Source: Helicobacter cetorum MIT 00-7128 (GTDB taxonomy: Bacteria; Campylobacterota; Campylobacteria; Campylobacterales; Helicobacteraceae). From it: DNA of 64,000 bases. A program made the position numbers and the translations under genes. This document shows, piece after piece, positions 25,513-33,421 of the stretch (positions are counted from its first letter, which is position 1; each line of letters opens with the position of its first letter). The stretch is taken from contig NC_017737.1 of assembly GCF_000259255.1 (NCBI RefSeq), positions 558,001 to 622,000 on the forward strand. The letters run 5' to 3'. Below the pieces are notes generated by a model, which made no database searches, was not told the DNA's origin, and saw only the letters and a program-made list of their open reading frames with translations.

Positions 25513-25644
25513 ATGACAGAAGAACAAAACTACAAGAACGAGCGTTTTATTGTTTTAATAACTTGCTTAACACTCTTTTTGTGTGTTTTAATAGTTACTT
25601 TAGGGGCTAGTTTAACTTGTGCTTACATATTCAAGGGCTTTTAA
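25513..25644 (+). CDS. TCAYIFKGF mini membrane protein 8 (43 aa)
   Basis: MTEEQNYKNERFIVLITCL, then TLFLCVLIVTLGASLTCAYI, then FKGF. GTG at 25471 is an alternative start with the same 14-residue VFDFRF extension as copies 2, 6 and 9. Confidence 0.55.
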   Translation: MTEEQNYKNERFIVLITCLTLFLCVLIVTLGASLTCAYIFKGF

Positions 25645-25688
25645 GTGTGTTTGATTTTAGATTTTTATTCAATAGGAAAGCTAGGAAA

Positions 25689-25820
25689 ATGACAGAAGAA
25701 CAAAACTACAAGAACGAGCGTTTTATCGCCCTTGTAAGTTGGATTAGTATTGTGTTTTGTGTGGTGTTTGTCTCTAGTGTAGCAGGCTTAACTTGTGCTT
25801 ACATCTTTAAGGGCTTTTAA
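25689..25820 (+). CDS. TCAYIFKGF mini membrane protein 9 (43 aa)
   Basis: The first half (MTEEQNYKNERFIALVSWIS) equals copy 2 and the second half (FCVVFVSSVAGLTCAYIF) equals copy 6, which makes it look like a recombinant of the two. Confidence 0.55.
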   Translation: MTEEQNYKNERFIALVSWISIVFCVVFVSSVAGLTCAYIFKGF

Positions 25821-25823
25821 GAT

Positions 25824-26009
25824 TTGAATATTTTAATCAAATATTTAAAAATCTATTTAAAGGATAAAGAAATGTATAAAGATAATGAAGAGTTAGCTAA
25901 AGAATATATGAGACAACAAACTAAGCGCACGCTTTTAAGAGTTGCGGGGTTTTTAATTGCTTTTATCTCTTTATGTCTAACTTGCGCTTACATCTTTAAG
26001 GGCTTTTAA
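25824..26009 (+). CDS. TCAYIFKGF mini membrane protein 10 (61 aa)
   Basis: TTG start 3 nt after the previous stop, or an internal ATG after AAAGGATAAAGAA (25872, MYKDNEELAKEYMRQQ). Basic segment QQTKRTLLRV, membrane helix, then LTCAYIFKGF. Third N-terminal class, shared only with copy 11. Confidence 0.55.
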   Translation: MNILIKYLKIYLKDKEMYKDNEELAKEYMRQQTKRTLLRVAGFLIAFISLCLTCAYIFKGF

Positions 26010-26012
26010 GAT

Positions 26013-26192
26013 TTGAATATTTTAATTAAATATTTAAAAATCTATTTAAAGGATAAAGAAATGTATAAAGATAATGAAGAGTTAGCCAAAGAATATATGA
26101 GACAACAAACTAAGCGCACGCTTTTAAGAGTGCTTTTAGGGGCTTTCATCTCTTTATGTCTAACTTGTGCTTACATCTTTAAAGGATTTTAA
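26013..26192 (+). CDS. TCAYIFKGF mini membrane protein 11 (59 aa)
   Basis: Near-duplicate of copy 10, differing mainly in the helix (LLGAFISLCLTC instead of AGFLIAFISLCLTC). TTG start or internal ATG at 26061. Last member of the array; the next structural gene starts 2 nt after its stop. Confidence 0.55.
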   Translation: MNILIKYLKIYLKDKEMYKDNEELAKEYMRQQTKRTLLRVLLGAFISLCLTCAYIFKGF

Positions 26193-26194
26193 GA

Positions 26195-26593
26195 ATGAAA
26201 CGCCTTGTAATCTTGCCTAGAAACTCTTTACTAAAAGGCTTTAATCGCTACCATAAGCAAATTTTAGAAACAGAAATAAAAGATAGCGTCGTGTCCTTAA
26301 GCATTACAGAGAGCGGGGGCTATTATCTCTTAAATGATGAAGAAGTCTTTTGTGTGTGTAAGGGGGTGGGGTTTTTAGAATACAAAGATTATTCTAAGAA
26401 TTTAGATTTTACACGCCTTCTTCCCTTTGTAGTAGAAGATTATTTGTTTAAAGCTAAAGAGCCAGAAGATAAGAGCCAATTAAAGCTTTTAAGAGAATTT
26501 TTAGAAGTGTATGAAAAAAACATACAAAAAAATGAACTCTACTTAAACCCCCCTTATTTTGAAAAACTAGAAAGCGAGTTATTAAGACAATGA
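26195..26593 (+). CDS. Structural protein of unknown role (132 aa)
   Basis: Begins MKRLVILPRNSLLKGFNRYH. It mixes strands and helices, with CVCKGVGFLEYKDYS in the middle and an acidic helical C-terminus. It overlaps the connector-like gene by 4 nt, so both probably belong to head completion. No family is recognised. Confidence 0.5.
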   Translation: MKRLVILPRNSLLKGFNRYHKQILETEIKDSVVSLSITESGGYYLLNDEEVFCVCKGVGFLEYKDYSKNLDFTRLLPFVVEDYLFKAKEPEDKSQLKLLREFLEVYEKNIQKNELYLNPPYFEKLESELLRQ

Positions 26594-27180
26594 TTAGAGT
26601 TAATGAATTAGTAGCTAAGATTAGAAAGCGTTTGAATGATGAAGATTTTAATAACTATCTATTTAGCGATGAAGAAATACTAGATGCCATCAATTCTAGT
26701 GCTTTAGAGATGACTTTAGAATTTAGGCTTAACAGACAAAAGAAAAGAGCGCATTTAAGCCTAGATAATCCTAGTATAGATTGTGAAAATGTATTAAGTA
26801 TTTTAAGCGTTTATTTTGATAATCAAGAGATACTAGAAAGAACTAGTATTGAAAGAACATCAAAACAGCCCTTAGCGCTACTTATTTGTGATGACAGATT
26901 AAGCATAACTCCCTATAAAGATGGCTTTTTAGAAGTAGTCTATTGTGAGTATTTGCCTATTTTAGAAACAGATGAAAATATCTCTTTACCTAAAGTATGC
27001 GAGCAAGCCTTAACCTATGCTAGTTTATGCTTGCTTTTAGAAACCCCAACAAATGAAAGCAACTTTAATAAAATTGCCAACTACCAACAGCTATTAAAGA
27101 ATGCTAAAAACACCTTAAGCAACTATCTTAATGCCATTTATTCTAAAAACATCTCATTTTCAAAGGTGGTGAAAGTATGA
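26590..27180 (+). CDS. Head-tail connector / adaptor-like protein (196 aa)
   Basis: The N-terminus has the adaptor pattern of a short helix pair with a landing loop (VNELVAKIRKRLNDEDFNNY, then LFSDEEILDAINSSALEMTL). The middle is beta-rich (PSIDCENVLSILSVYFDN) and the C-terminus is helical. The opening, in which helices report the ordering of grid positions, is common in gp6-like or P22 gp4-like adaptors. It overlaps neighbours on both sides by 4 nt. Confidence 0.6.
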   Translation: MIRVNELVAKIRKRLNDEDFNNYLFSDEEILDAINSSALEMTLEFRLNRQKKRAHLSLDNPSIDCENVLSILSVYFDNQEILERTSIERTSKQPLALLICDDRLSITPYKDGFLEVVYCEYLPILETDENISLPKVCEQALTYASLCLLLETPTNESNFNKIANYQQLLKNAKNTLSNYLNAIYSKNISFSKVVKV

Positions 27181-27968
27181 ATACAAGTAGGTTTATTAGA
27201 AATTTTTTAATCTTTAGAGACGCTTTGAATACGCCTAATTTCAATAACAAAGAATTAAACGAATTGTGTTTAAAAAGCGCTATAGAATGCGAGCAAATCT
27301 CTTTACAAGAACAAGCCCAAAATTTAGCTAAAGAGCAAGCAAGGGCCAAAATTGAACTAGACTTTTTAAACACCATAAGCGCGCTAAACGCTCAAAAAGC
27401 CCAAACCCTAAACACGCTAATTCAATGCCAAAGTATGCTTAAAAGCTTAAAAGATAATGCCATGATAAATAGAGCTAATGCGTATGTAAGCCTTTTGCAA
27501 GTCAAAGCTAATGGCGGAACTAATATAGGCCCTGAAAACTTTAAGAATGTTTTAGAAGTTATCAATCAAATTGGCTTAGATTATCAAAATAGCACCGTGA
27601 GCGCTAGTGGTAATGTTGAAGTTGATAAAACTAAAAAGCCTCAAAGCGAGCTAGACAAGCTTTTAAGCAAACTCTCTAAAGAACTAGACAAGCTAAACGA
27701 GCAAGAATTAGACAACCAAATCCAAATCTTTGCTAATGAATTAGAAACGATTCAAGGCGTGCCTATCACTTTATGGGGGTTTTCTACCCTAAAGAATGCC
27801 AATGAAGGCTTTTATTATAAGGATGAATTATTAGCTAGTGGGAATACTTGTTTATTTGAAAGTAAAGATTTAGGCAAGGCAGTTATTACTTTTAAAGCGC
27901 ATAACGAGCAAGAGAGCTTAGAAAAACGCATTACTTTAAATGTAGTTAGTGATAAGATTAAAAAATAA
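27177..27968 (+). CDS. Virion protein with coiled-coil and Ig-like C-terminus (263 aa)
   Basis: Residues 25-130 form a Gln/Ala-rich coiled coil (EQAQNLAKEQARAKIELDF). Residues 140-190 are a Lys/Glu linker. Residues about 190-260 (VPITLWGFSTLKNANEGFYY, then KAVITFKAHNEQ and KRITLNVV) look like a small beta-sandwich. It may be a stalk or head-fibre protein. The last gene before promoter 3. Confidence 0.5.
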   Translation: MNTSRFIRNFLIFRDALNTPNFNNKELNELCLKSAIECEQISLQEQAQNLAKEQARAKIELDFLNTISALNAQKAQTLNTLIQCQSMLKSLKDNAMINRANAYVSLLQVKANGGTNIGPENFKNVLEVINQIGLDYQNSTVSASGNVEVDKTKKPQSELDKLLSKLSKELDKLNEQELDNQIQIFANELETIQGVPITLWGFSTLKNANEGFYYKDELLASGNTCLFESKDLGKAVITFKAHNEQESLEKRITLNVVSDKIKK

Positions 27969-27972
27969 TGCG

Positions 27973-28009
27973 TTTTAACCCCCTAAAGATAAGCCATTTT
28001 TTTTATACT
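27973..28009 (+). promoter_or_regulatory. Late-type promoter 3 (TTAACCC box plus TATACT)
   Basis: TTTTAACCCCCTAAAG; TTAACC starts at 27975 and TATACT 29 nt later (28004). It precedes the tail-fibre genes. Confidence 0.65.
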
Positions 28010-28036
28010 CTCATTAAAAATTAAGAAAGTAAGAAA

Positions 28037-29587
28037 ATGCTAGAACTTCCTAACCCAAGACTAGAAACTCATTTTTATAGTGAATTGCTTAATAGAGTCA
28101 GCACGGCTTTAAATGAAAAAGTAGAATGGAAAGAGCAAGTTTATTTAAGCTTAGAAGGGATTTTTAGTATTCTTACTTCCTTAGAGATTCTTTTAAAAGA
28201 GCCAAAAGAGAATTTAGAGAGTGCAGAAAATGAGCTTTTAAAAGCTTTAGAAAGGAAGTTAGGGGAATATAACGCCTTTTTTAAAAATCTCAATATTGAA
28301 CTAGAAAGAGAAACTAACGCCTTAAAAGAAACCATTAAGCAAGAACAAGAAAGCATAAAAGCCCTAGAACTTGCTTTAAAACAAAGCGAAACTAAAAGCC
28401 TTAAAATCTTAGAAGAGAAAAAAGAAAATTATTTAAAAGCTCTAAAGGAGCAACAAAACACCCTTAAGGCTGATTTAATAGAAAGAACCAATGTTTTAAA
28501 GCAAGAATTAGAAACGCTTTTAAATGCCTTAAAACAAGATTTGCTAGAAAATAAAGAAAATGCCCTACTAGAATTAAATGAGCGTTTAAATGCAATTCTA
28601 AGCGCTTTAAACACAGAAAAACAAAGCGCTCTTAATGCTTTAAAAGAAAATGCCAAGGCTGAATTAAGTAACGCCAATATTGAATTAAACCATTTAAAAG
28701 TAAGCGCAGTTACTGAAATAAACGCTTTAAAAGAAAATGCCACTACAGAATTAAACAATAATAAGCAAAGCGCATTAAATGCGATAGAAAACAAAGAAAC
28801 AAGCGCTTTAGAAAGTATTAACGCCCTTAAAGAGCTTAGCCTAAACTCTCTTAATGCCTTAAAAGAGAATATTAAAAATGCGCTCAATCTCTTAAAAGAG
28901 AATGCCACTACAGAATTAAACGCTTTAAAAGAGAGTTTTTTAAGCGAAAGTAAGAGCCTTTTAGAATCCAAGCAATTAGAAATTAATGCAAGCTTAGAGA
29001 GTGTTAGAAACTCTGTTAATGAAAGCCTAGAAAATAGAGAGTTTTTAAATACCAAACTCTTTTATTTTGAAAGAGAAATTAATTTTATCAATAACACTAA
29101 CACTTTTAAAAAGATTAGAACTTTGGCAAGCTTAGAAAACCAGCAAACGCTTTTAAGCCCTAATAAGCACTATTTGATTGAATGCTTTTTTAAATACGAG
29201 TTTAAAAACACTAATGAAGGCGAAATTGTGCTAGTCTTTGGCAATGATGAAAACTTTGATATTCCAGCTAAAGGCTTGCAAACGCTAAAGGGCTTATATG
29301 TGGGGGGTAACAATACTTATGGCGTGTATTTAGTCAAATTCTTTTACACCCCAAGAATGGAGATTAAAGAGATTGCGCTTTATGCTAAAGGCATTGTAAG
29401 CTTGTGGGTGAATGTGAATTACTTGCCTACTGATGGCTTTTGGCAAAAGTTTAAGGATTTTAATATCCATTATCACAACAACACTTTAAACAAGCGTATT
29501 GAAGATTCTTGCACCTTTAGCGCTCAAACGCTTTATTTACAAATCACAGAATTAAGCCATTATATGCCTAGTATCTCTATGACTTAA
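28037..29587 (+). CDS. Coiled-coil tail fibre-like protein A (516 aa)
   Basis: The N-terminal anchor region is residues 1-60 (HFYSELLNRVSTALNEKVEW). A very long shaft of Leu/Ala/Glu/Lys/Asn heptads follows (about 60-330), with recurring NALKENATTELNALKE-like units. A globular beta-rich head makes up residues about 340-516 (FYFEREINFINNTNTFKKIR, ending ITELSHYMPSISMT). Anchor, shaft and head match the next protein, so the two are paralogues with different shafts and heads. Probable host-binding fibres. Confidence 0.65.
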   Translation: MLELPNPRLETHFYSELLNRVSTALNEKVEWKEQVYLSLEGIFSILTSLEILLKEPKENLESAENELLKALERKLGEYNAFFKNLNIELERETNALKETIKQEQESIKALELALKQSETKSLKILEEKKENYLKALKEQQNTLKADLIERTNVLKQELETLLNALKQDLLENKENALLELNERLNAILSALNTEKQSALNALKENAKAELSNANIELNHLKVSAVTEINALKENATTELNNNKQSALNAIENKETSALESINALKELSLNSLNALKENIKNALNLLKENATTELNALKESFLSESKSLLESKQLEINASLESVRNSVNESLENREFLNTKLFYFEREINFINNTNTFKKIRTLASLENQQTLLSPNKHYLIECFFKYEFKNTNEGEIVLVFGNDENFDIPAKGLQTLKGLYVGGNNTYGVYLVKFFYTPRMEIKEIALYAKGIVSLWVNVNYLPTDGFWQKFKDFNIHYHNNTLNKRIEDSCTFSAQTLYLQITELSHYMPSISMT

Positions 29588-29597
29588 AGGAGTTTTT

Positions 29598-31004
29598 ATG
29601 AGTAACTTCCCCCCCTTGCCTAATCCTAATATGAGCTTAAGCCCTTATGAAGATTTAAATACCCCTAACATAGAAAAACAAAGAGATAAGCTATTAGAAA
29701 AGCTAGATTCAATCCTAGAGCATAACTTAGACTTTAAAGCCCAAGTGTATGCGTCTTTAGAAGGCATTAGAGAGATTTTAAGAGATTTTGATAACATCTC
29801 TAATTTAAGCTCCAATATAGAATTAGACAAAGAGAATTTTTTACACCAAAGAGAGTATTTAAACAATGAGTTGAATGCCTTTAATCTTAAAATGCAAGAA
29901 TACAACGCTTATTTTGAAACCTTTAATGCGAGTATGGCGCATAAAGAAGAAGAGCTAACAAGCGCATTAGAAAGAATCTTACGCACTAAAGAAAGAGACT
30001 TGCAAGCTAGTTTAAACGCTTTAAAAGAGAATTTAGAGAATGCTTTAAATCTCAATCAAAATAACGCCCTTACTAGCATAACAAGCGCCAAAGAAAGCGC
30101 ACTAAATGAAATTGAAAGTTTAAATCATAGAATCAGCACCACTTTAAACGCTAGTTTAAGAGCAACTAAAGATGATTTTTTAAACCAAGCTAATAGCAAG
30201 CTTAATACTATGCTAGAGCCATTAAATACTGAAATAAACGACCTTAAACAAGAGCAAAGCAACTTAAATAACAATGATGTTTTAATACAAAATCGCCTAG
30301 ATAACAAGCTAAACAAGTTTAATGAAAGACAACTGGATTTAATCTCTAAAAACGCCAACACTATAGATAACTTAAGCACAAAAACTACGAGCCTAGAAAA
30401 TAGACTTAATGATTTCCCAACAGAAAAAATTATTTTATTAAAACAAATCAATAAATCTCTAAACTTTGTCAATGATAGCAACATTTTTAAGAAAATGATT
30501 ATCCTAGCTGGTTCTGATTCAGTTATCTTCAAAGCTAATAAGATTTATTTAATTGAGTTGTTTTTAAATTATGAAGTGCTCTATAGTGGGTATAATGATA
30601 GCAATGCCGGGCAACTCATCTTATGCGTGAGTAATAATGCCTATAGTTGTAATGAAAAAATAATCATTTTAAACAATACTTTAAGAACTTGTAAAAATAT
30701 TGATATGAGCGGGAGCGGTAATAGCCAATACCCTTATGTAGTAAAAACCATTTTTAGACCTAAAGAAAATTACCAATCTTTATGGCTTTTTGGTAGAGAA
30801 TACCAATCTATTTGGATTAATCCGGCTTATAGAATTAATGTGGCGGTAAATATCAGCGACATTTTAAAATCAAATGGATTTTATAGACCACAATTAACTA
30901 ATGTTGGGGAATATCAATACGAACTTTATAATAATCAATTTTTTGTAGGCATTCAATCAAGTTATTTAAAAATTAGTGAGTTAAGTTATATGCCCGAATT
31001 TTAA
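29598..31004 (+). CDS. Coiled-coil tail fibre-like protein B (468 aa)
   Basis: Paralogue of the preceding gene, 10 nt downstream with AAAGGAG. It keeps the anchor motif (AQVYASLEGIREILRDFD against EQVYLSLEGIFSILTSLE), a heptad shaft with fewer ALKE units, and the head start (INKSLNFVNDSNIFKKMI) and end (SSYLKISELSYMPEF). The head core is strongly diverged and contains a Gly/Ser/Asn loop (NIDMSGSGNSQYP). Two fibres with separate heads would give the phage two receptor specificities. Confidence 0.65.
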   Translation: MSNFPPLPNPNMSLSPYEDLNTPNIEKQRDKLLEKLDSILEHNLDFKAQVYASLEGIREILRDFDNISNLSSNIELDKENFLHQREYLNNELNAFNLKMQEYNAYFETFNASMAHKEEELTSALERILRTKERDLQASLNALKENLENALNLNQNNALTSITSAKESALNEIESLNHRISTTLNASLRATKDDFLNQANSKLNTMLEPLNTEINDLKQEQSNLNNNDVLIQNRLDNKLNKFNERQLDLISKNANTIDNLSTKTTSLENRLNDFPTEKIILLKQINKSLNFVNDSNIFKKMIILAGSDSVIFKANKIYLIELFLNYEVLYSGYNDSNAGQLILCVSNNAYSCNEKIIILNNTLRTCKNIDMSGSGNSQYPYVVKTIFRPKENYQSLWLFGREYQSIWINPAYRINVAVNISDILKSNGFYRPQLTNVGEYQYELYNNQFFVGIQSSYLKISELSYMPEF

Positions 31005-31234
31005 TGCGTTAGGATATATAAAGCGCCTAAACCGCCAATAACAAAAGTGATTAAAAACAAGGCGCTATAACCTAGCAAGCGGTTTTTATCTGCATTATTA
31101 AACTTTTTATCGTCTTGCTTTAAAATTAAATCTACAAACATTTCAGGGTGGTTTTTGGCTTAACTCTTCCATAGCTCTATCTCATATTCTAATGTTTCAA
31201 TACTTACTAATGAATTTTTATTGTTTAATTCCAT
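31001..31234 (-). pseudogene. Decayed paralogue of the 78-aa membrane protein
   Basis: On the minus strand MELNNKNSLVSIETLEYE matches MELNHKNSLLTIETLEYE of 12284-12520. Frameshifts then move the homologous remainder (AMEELSQ, then PEMFVDLILKQDDKKFNNAD and a membrane helix ending ALYILTH) into other frames, one containing a stop. It overlaps the fibre gene stop by 4 nt. Confidence 0.65.
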
Positions 31235-31272
31235 AAACTAATGTAGCTAAAAACAGTTTAAAATGTCAAATA

Positions 31273-31309
31273 TTTAACCCTTTAAAATGCCTTTCTTTTA
31301 GCCTACAAT
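31273..31309 (+). promoter_or_regulatory. Late-type promoter 4 (TTAACCC box plus TACAAT)
   Basis: TTTAACCCTTTAAAA; TTAACC starts at 31274 and TACAAT 30 nt later (31304). It precedes the DUF4376-like gene. Confidence 0.65.
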
Positions 31310-31338
31310 CAAGTTAAATTAGAATAAGGGTAAAAACA

Positions 31339-31932
31339 ATGCACGAACACAAAAATATTTTAAAATTAGAGAATTACGAGTTTTTAAGCGATGATGTAGC
31401 TAGGGCTTTAGCCCAAAGAAAAATAAGCGCTTGCATGTATAAAGAAGATGATTTTTTAATCATAGAAACACACCAAGATTTTAATGTAGATGAGATAAAA
31501 AACGAGATTTCAAAGCTAAGCTTTCTTAGAGTCAAACAACAAAGAGAAAACGAAATCAATGAGCGCACCACTAACACACTTTTAAAAGGCTTTAAATCTC
31601 TTGCTTTAGGCACAACGCATGCTTATGATTTGAATTTAGAAGACCAAGCTAATATCCAATCATTAGTTTTAATGGGCTTAGGTGGGGCATTTAGATGCGC
31701 TGAAGTTTTAGAAGATGAGAGCTTAGGCTTAAAGACTTACAAGGAGCATTCTAACGAGCAGTTAAAGAGTGTTTTTAAAGACTTATTAGAATACAAACAA
31801 AGCGTTCTAGTCTTTTATGGCTTAGAGAAAGAGCGCTTAAACGCCTTAGAAAGTTTAAAAGATTTATTGAATTTTGAAACTAAGGCTTATGAAAATAAAA
31901 ATAAAAGAAAGAAAGGAGCTAAAAAACAATGA
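31339..31932 (+). CDS. DUF4376-like tail fibre-associated protein (197 aa)
   Basis: Residues about 85-185 (HAYDLNLEDQANIQSLVLMG, then KTYKEHSNEQLKSVFKDLLE) follow the DUF4376 pattern: a dq.ni..l block followed by a helix with a conserved aromatic. This domain is common in phage fibre-assembly or fibre-tip proteins. A Lys-rich tail ends the protein. It overlaps the next gene by 4 nt. Position after the fibres supports a fibre-related role. Confidence 0.6.
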   Translation: MHEHKNILKLENYEFLSDDVARALAQRKISACMYKEDDFLIIETHQDFNVDEIKNEISKLSFLRVKQQRENEINERTTNTLLKGFKSLALGTTHAYDLNLEDQANIQSLVLMGLGGAFRCAEVLEDESLGLKTYKEHSNEQLKSVFKDLLEYKQSVLVFYGLEKERLNALESLKDLLNFETKAYENKNKRKKGAKKQ

Positions 31933-32462
31933 GTTATTACGCAGATTTAGGCGCAGGGCGTGGGGGTTTAGGTCTTTTTAATGAAAGTTTAAACGCTAGT
32001 GCTAGAGCGCACAGCACTTTGGCAAATAGCATGAATAATTTTAGCAATTCTCTCAATAATATAGGCAATTTATTAAATAACGCTCAAATAAGAGAAGACG
32101 CTTTAAGATACCAGCGCCTAAGAGATTCTAAACTAGACGCACAAAACGCTTTTAACAATGAAATGGCTTTAGAAAATCTAAAAGAGCAAAAGAAACAAAA
32201 TGAAAGCCTAAATAAAGCTAGAGAAGTGCAAAATAGGCATAATAGCGCTTTAACTAATAGCCTTAATTTTAAAACCAACCAAGAAAGAGAGCTGTTTAAT
32301 CGTCTTAAAAGCCTTGATGAAAATTCTAAAAATAAGCCCCCTTTAAATAAAAGGCCACTCAATGGAATAGCAAAAGTAGAAAGCGTGAATAGCATAACAC
32401 CACCTACAAATAACAAGCCTATGAGTTTAAGAGACTATGTAACGCCGATGTTTAGGTATTAG
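31929..32462 (+). CDS. Asn/Ser-rich internal or tail protein (177 aa)
   Basis: Gly-rich start (YADLGAGRGGLGLFNES), then Asn/Ser/Leu repeats (NNFSNSLNNIGNLLNNAQ), a charged helix and a Pro/Asn-rich end. The build resembles the proteins at 24717 and 39632. No motif identifies the function. A hairpin follows the stop. Confidence 0.5.
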   Translation: MSYYADLGAGRGGLGLFNESLNASARAHSTLANSMNNFSNSLNNIGNLLNNAQIREDALRYQRLRDSKLDAQNAFNNEMALENLKEQKKQNESLNKAREVQNRHNSALTNSLNFKTNQERELFNRLKSLDENSKNKPPLNKRPLNGIAKVESVNSITPPTNNKPMSLRDYVTPMFRY

Positions 32463-32480
32463 TAAAAGCGCTTTTTACTC
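32462..32480 (+). terminator. Hairpin after the DUF4376 operon
   Basis: AGTAAAAGC pairs with GCTTTTTACT (one bulge), immediately after the stop codon. Confidence 0.45.
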
Positions 32481-32516
32481 TCTTTAATAAACAAAGAGAT
32501 TTAAAGGTAAAAAAAC

Positions 32517-32522
32517 TATAAT
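32517..32522 (+). promoter_or_regulatory. -10 element for the Fic gene
   Basis: TATAAT 56 nt before the presumed CTG start. No TTAACCC box is present, so this cargo gene is probably transcribed from a host-type promoter in the lysogen. A second candidate, CATAAT, lies at 32540. Confidence 0.45.
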
Positions 32523-32577
32523 TTTTGTATAGGTTGTGCCATAATCATTTTAATTAAAAATAACCAAAGGATACAAA

Positions 32578-33123
32578 CTGAAACCTACAGATGAAAAAAG
32601 TTTAGAAAAGGCAAAAACCCTTATTCAAAGCGGAGAATTAGATAATTTTGAAGTAGGCACTCTAAAAGGTTTAATAGATATTCATAAGGCTTTATTTAAT
32701 GGGTTATATGAATTTGCCGGGCTTATTAGAGACAAAAACATTTCTAAGGGGAATTTTAGGTTTGCTAATTCTATGTATTTAGATGTTATCTTGCCTAAAA
32801 TTGAAAAAATGCCTCAAAGTAATTTTGATGAAATTATAGAAAAATATGTAGAAATGAATATCGCACACCCTTTTTTGGAGGGTAATGGCAGAGCCACTAG
32901 AATATGGCTAGACTGCATATTCAAAAAAGAATTAAAGCTTATTGTTGATTGGGATAAAATAGATAAAAATGCCTACTTAAGTGCAATAAAGAGAAGTCCT
33001 GTGAATGATTTGGAAATTAAAACTCTTTTGAAAGCTCATTTAAGTAGAGATATTTTTAATAAACAAACTCTCATTAAAGGCATTATTCAGTCTTACTATT
33101 ATGAAGGTTTAGAAAAAAACTAA
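32578..33123 (+). CDS. Fic-domain AMP-transferase, class III, with CTG start
   Basis: The active-site motif [12 protein letters not shown] matches HxFx(D/E)GNGRxxR. The C-terminus carries SYYYEG, the (S/T)xxxE(G/N) inhibitory helix, which in class III enzymes is at the C-terminal end and blocks ATP until relieved. Residues conserved in Fic proteins ([31 protein letters not shown]) are in frame well upstream of the first ATG (32773). The only suitable start is CTG at 32578 after AAAGGATACAAA; from there the protein is 181 aa. Fic enzymes transfer AMP to Ser/Thr/Tyr of target proteins such as gyrase B. The ATG may have mutated, lowering expression. Confidence 0.85.
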   Translation: MKPTDEKSLEKAKTLIQSGELDNFEVGTLKGLIDIHKALFNGLYEFAGLIRDKNISKGNFRFANSMYLDVILPKIEKMPQSNFDEIIEKYVEMNIAHPFLEGNGRATRIWLDCIFKKELKLIVDWDKIDKNAYLSAIKRSPVNDLEIKTLLKAHLSRDIFNKQTLIKGIIQSYYYEGLEKN

Positions 33124-33253
33124 GCGCTTTTTACTTAAAGGGCGTTTTTGAAATTTAAGCTTAATAAAAGCTTGTTGTTGCTATTATTGCAATATGTTAA
33201 AATAAGTCTCTAAATATACGCACTTTTTAAATAATATTTAAGTTTTAATAAAT

Positions 33254-33302
33254 TATAATAACCCTACCTAGTTAAGGGTAACGGCAATTACTTCTTAACT
33301 AG
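33254..33302 (+). promoter_or_regulatory. Promoter and 5' hairpin of mini-toxin unit 1
   Basis: TATAAT at 33254-33259 follows about 60 nt nearly identical to the upstream DNA of unit 2. The transcript would begin near 33266 with a hairpin (arms 33268-33276 and 33294-33302, inner GTAA/TTAC pairing). Confidence 0.6.
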
Positions 33303-33335
33303 AGTTCTATTGAAAGGGTTATAAATGCATAGGCT
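33260..33335 (-). ncRNA. Possible antisense RNA to mini-toxin unit 1
   Basis: A minus-strand TACAAT (33345 to 33340), conserved in unit 2, lies inside the peptide ORF. It would start an RNA complementary to the ribosome site and 5' hairpin. No RNA evidence is available; end points are estimates. Confidence 0.3.
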
Positions 33336-33393
33336 GATTATTGTAATAATGATTGTCTTAAGTTTGGCTAAAAAAGCTTTACTAAGACTTTAG
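33325..33393 (+). CDS. 22-aa hydrophobic peptide, Ibs-like type I toxin candidate 1
   Basis: ATG follows GAAAGGG. The peptide begins MHRLIIVIMIVLSLAKKA and ends LLRL. It is built like the 19-aa peptide of unit 2 and like E. coli Ibs toxins: short, Met-basic-Leu start, uninterrupted Ile/Val run. Downstream DNA at 33433-33450 (CCCTTTCATAACCCC) can pair with the GAAAGGG and GGGTTAT parts of the ribosome site, a 5'-3' lock known from AapA-type messages. A hairpin (33397-33421) follows. Translation and toxicity are inferred. Confidence 0.55.
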   Translation: MHRLIIVIMIVLSLAKKALLRL

Positions 33394-33396
33394 GGG

Positions 33397-33421
33397 GAGC
33401 TATCTAAAAAGCTAGTAGCTC
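33397..33421 (+). terminator. Hairpin after mini-toxin ORF 1
   Basis: GAGCTA and TAGCTC pair with an inner AAAAAGCTAG loop and are followed by TCTTGTTT. Confidence 0.45.

Noticed and set aside
23773-26192. Reading TCAYIFKGF as a lipobox with acylated Cys
   Set aside because: The residue before Cys is Thr and the motif lies at the C-terminal end of the helix, leaving only eight residues; not a signal peptidase II site.
28429-29055. 208-codon minus-strand frame opposite the fibre shaft
   Set aside because: Antisense image of the ALKE-type repeats; Ser/Phe/Leu-rich with no start signal.
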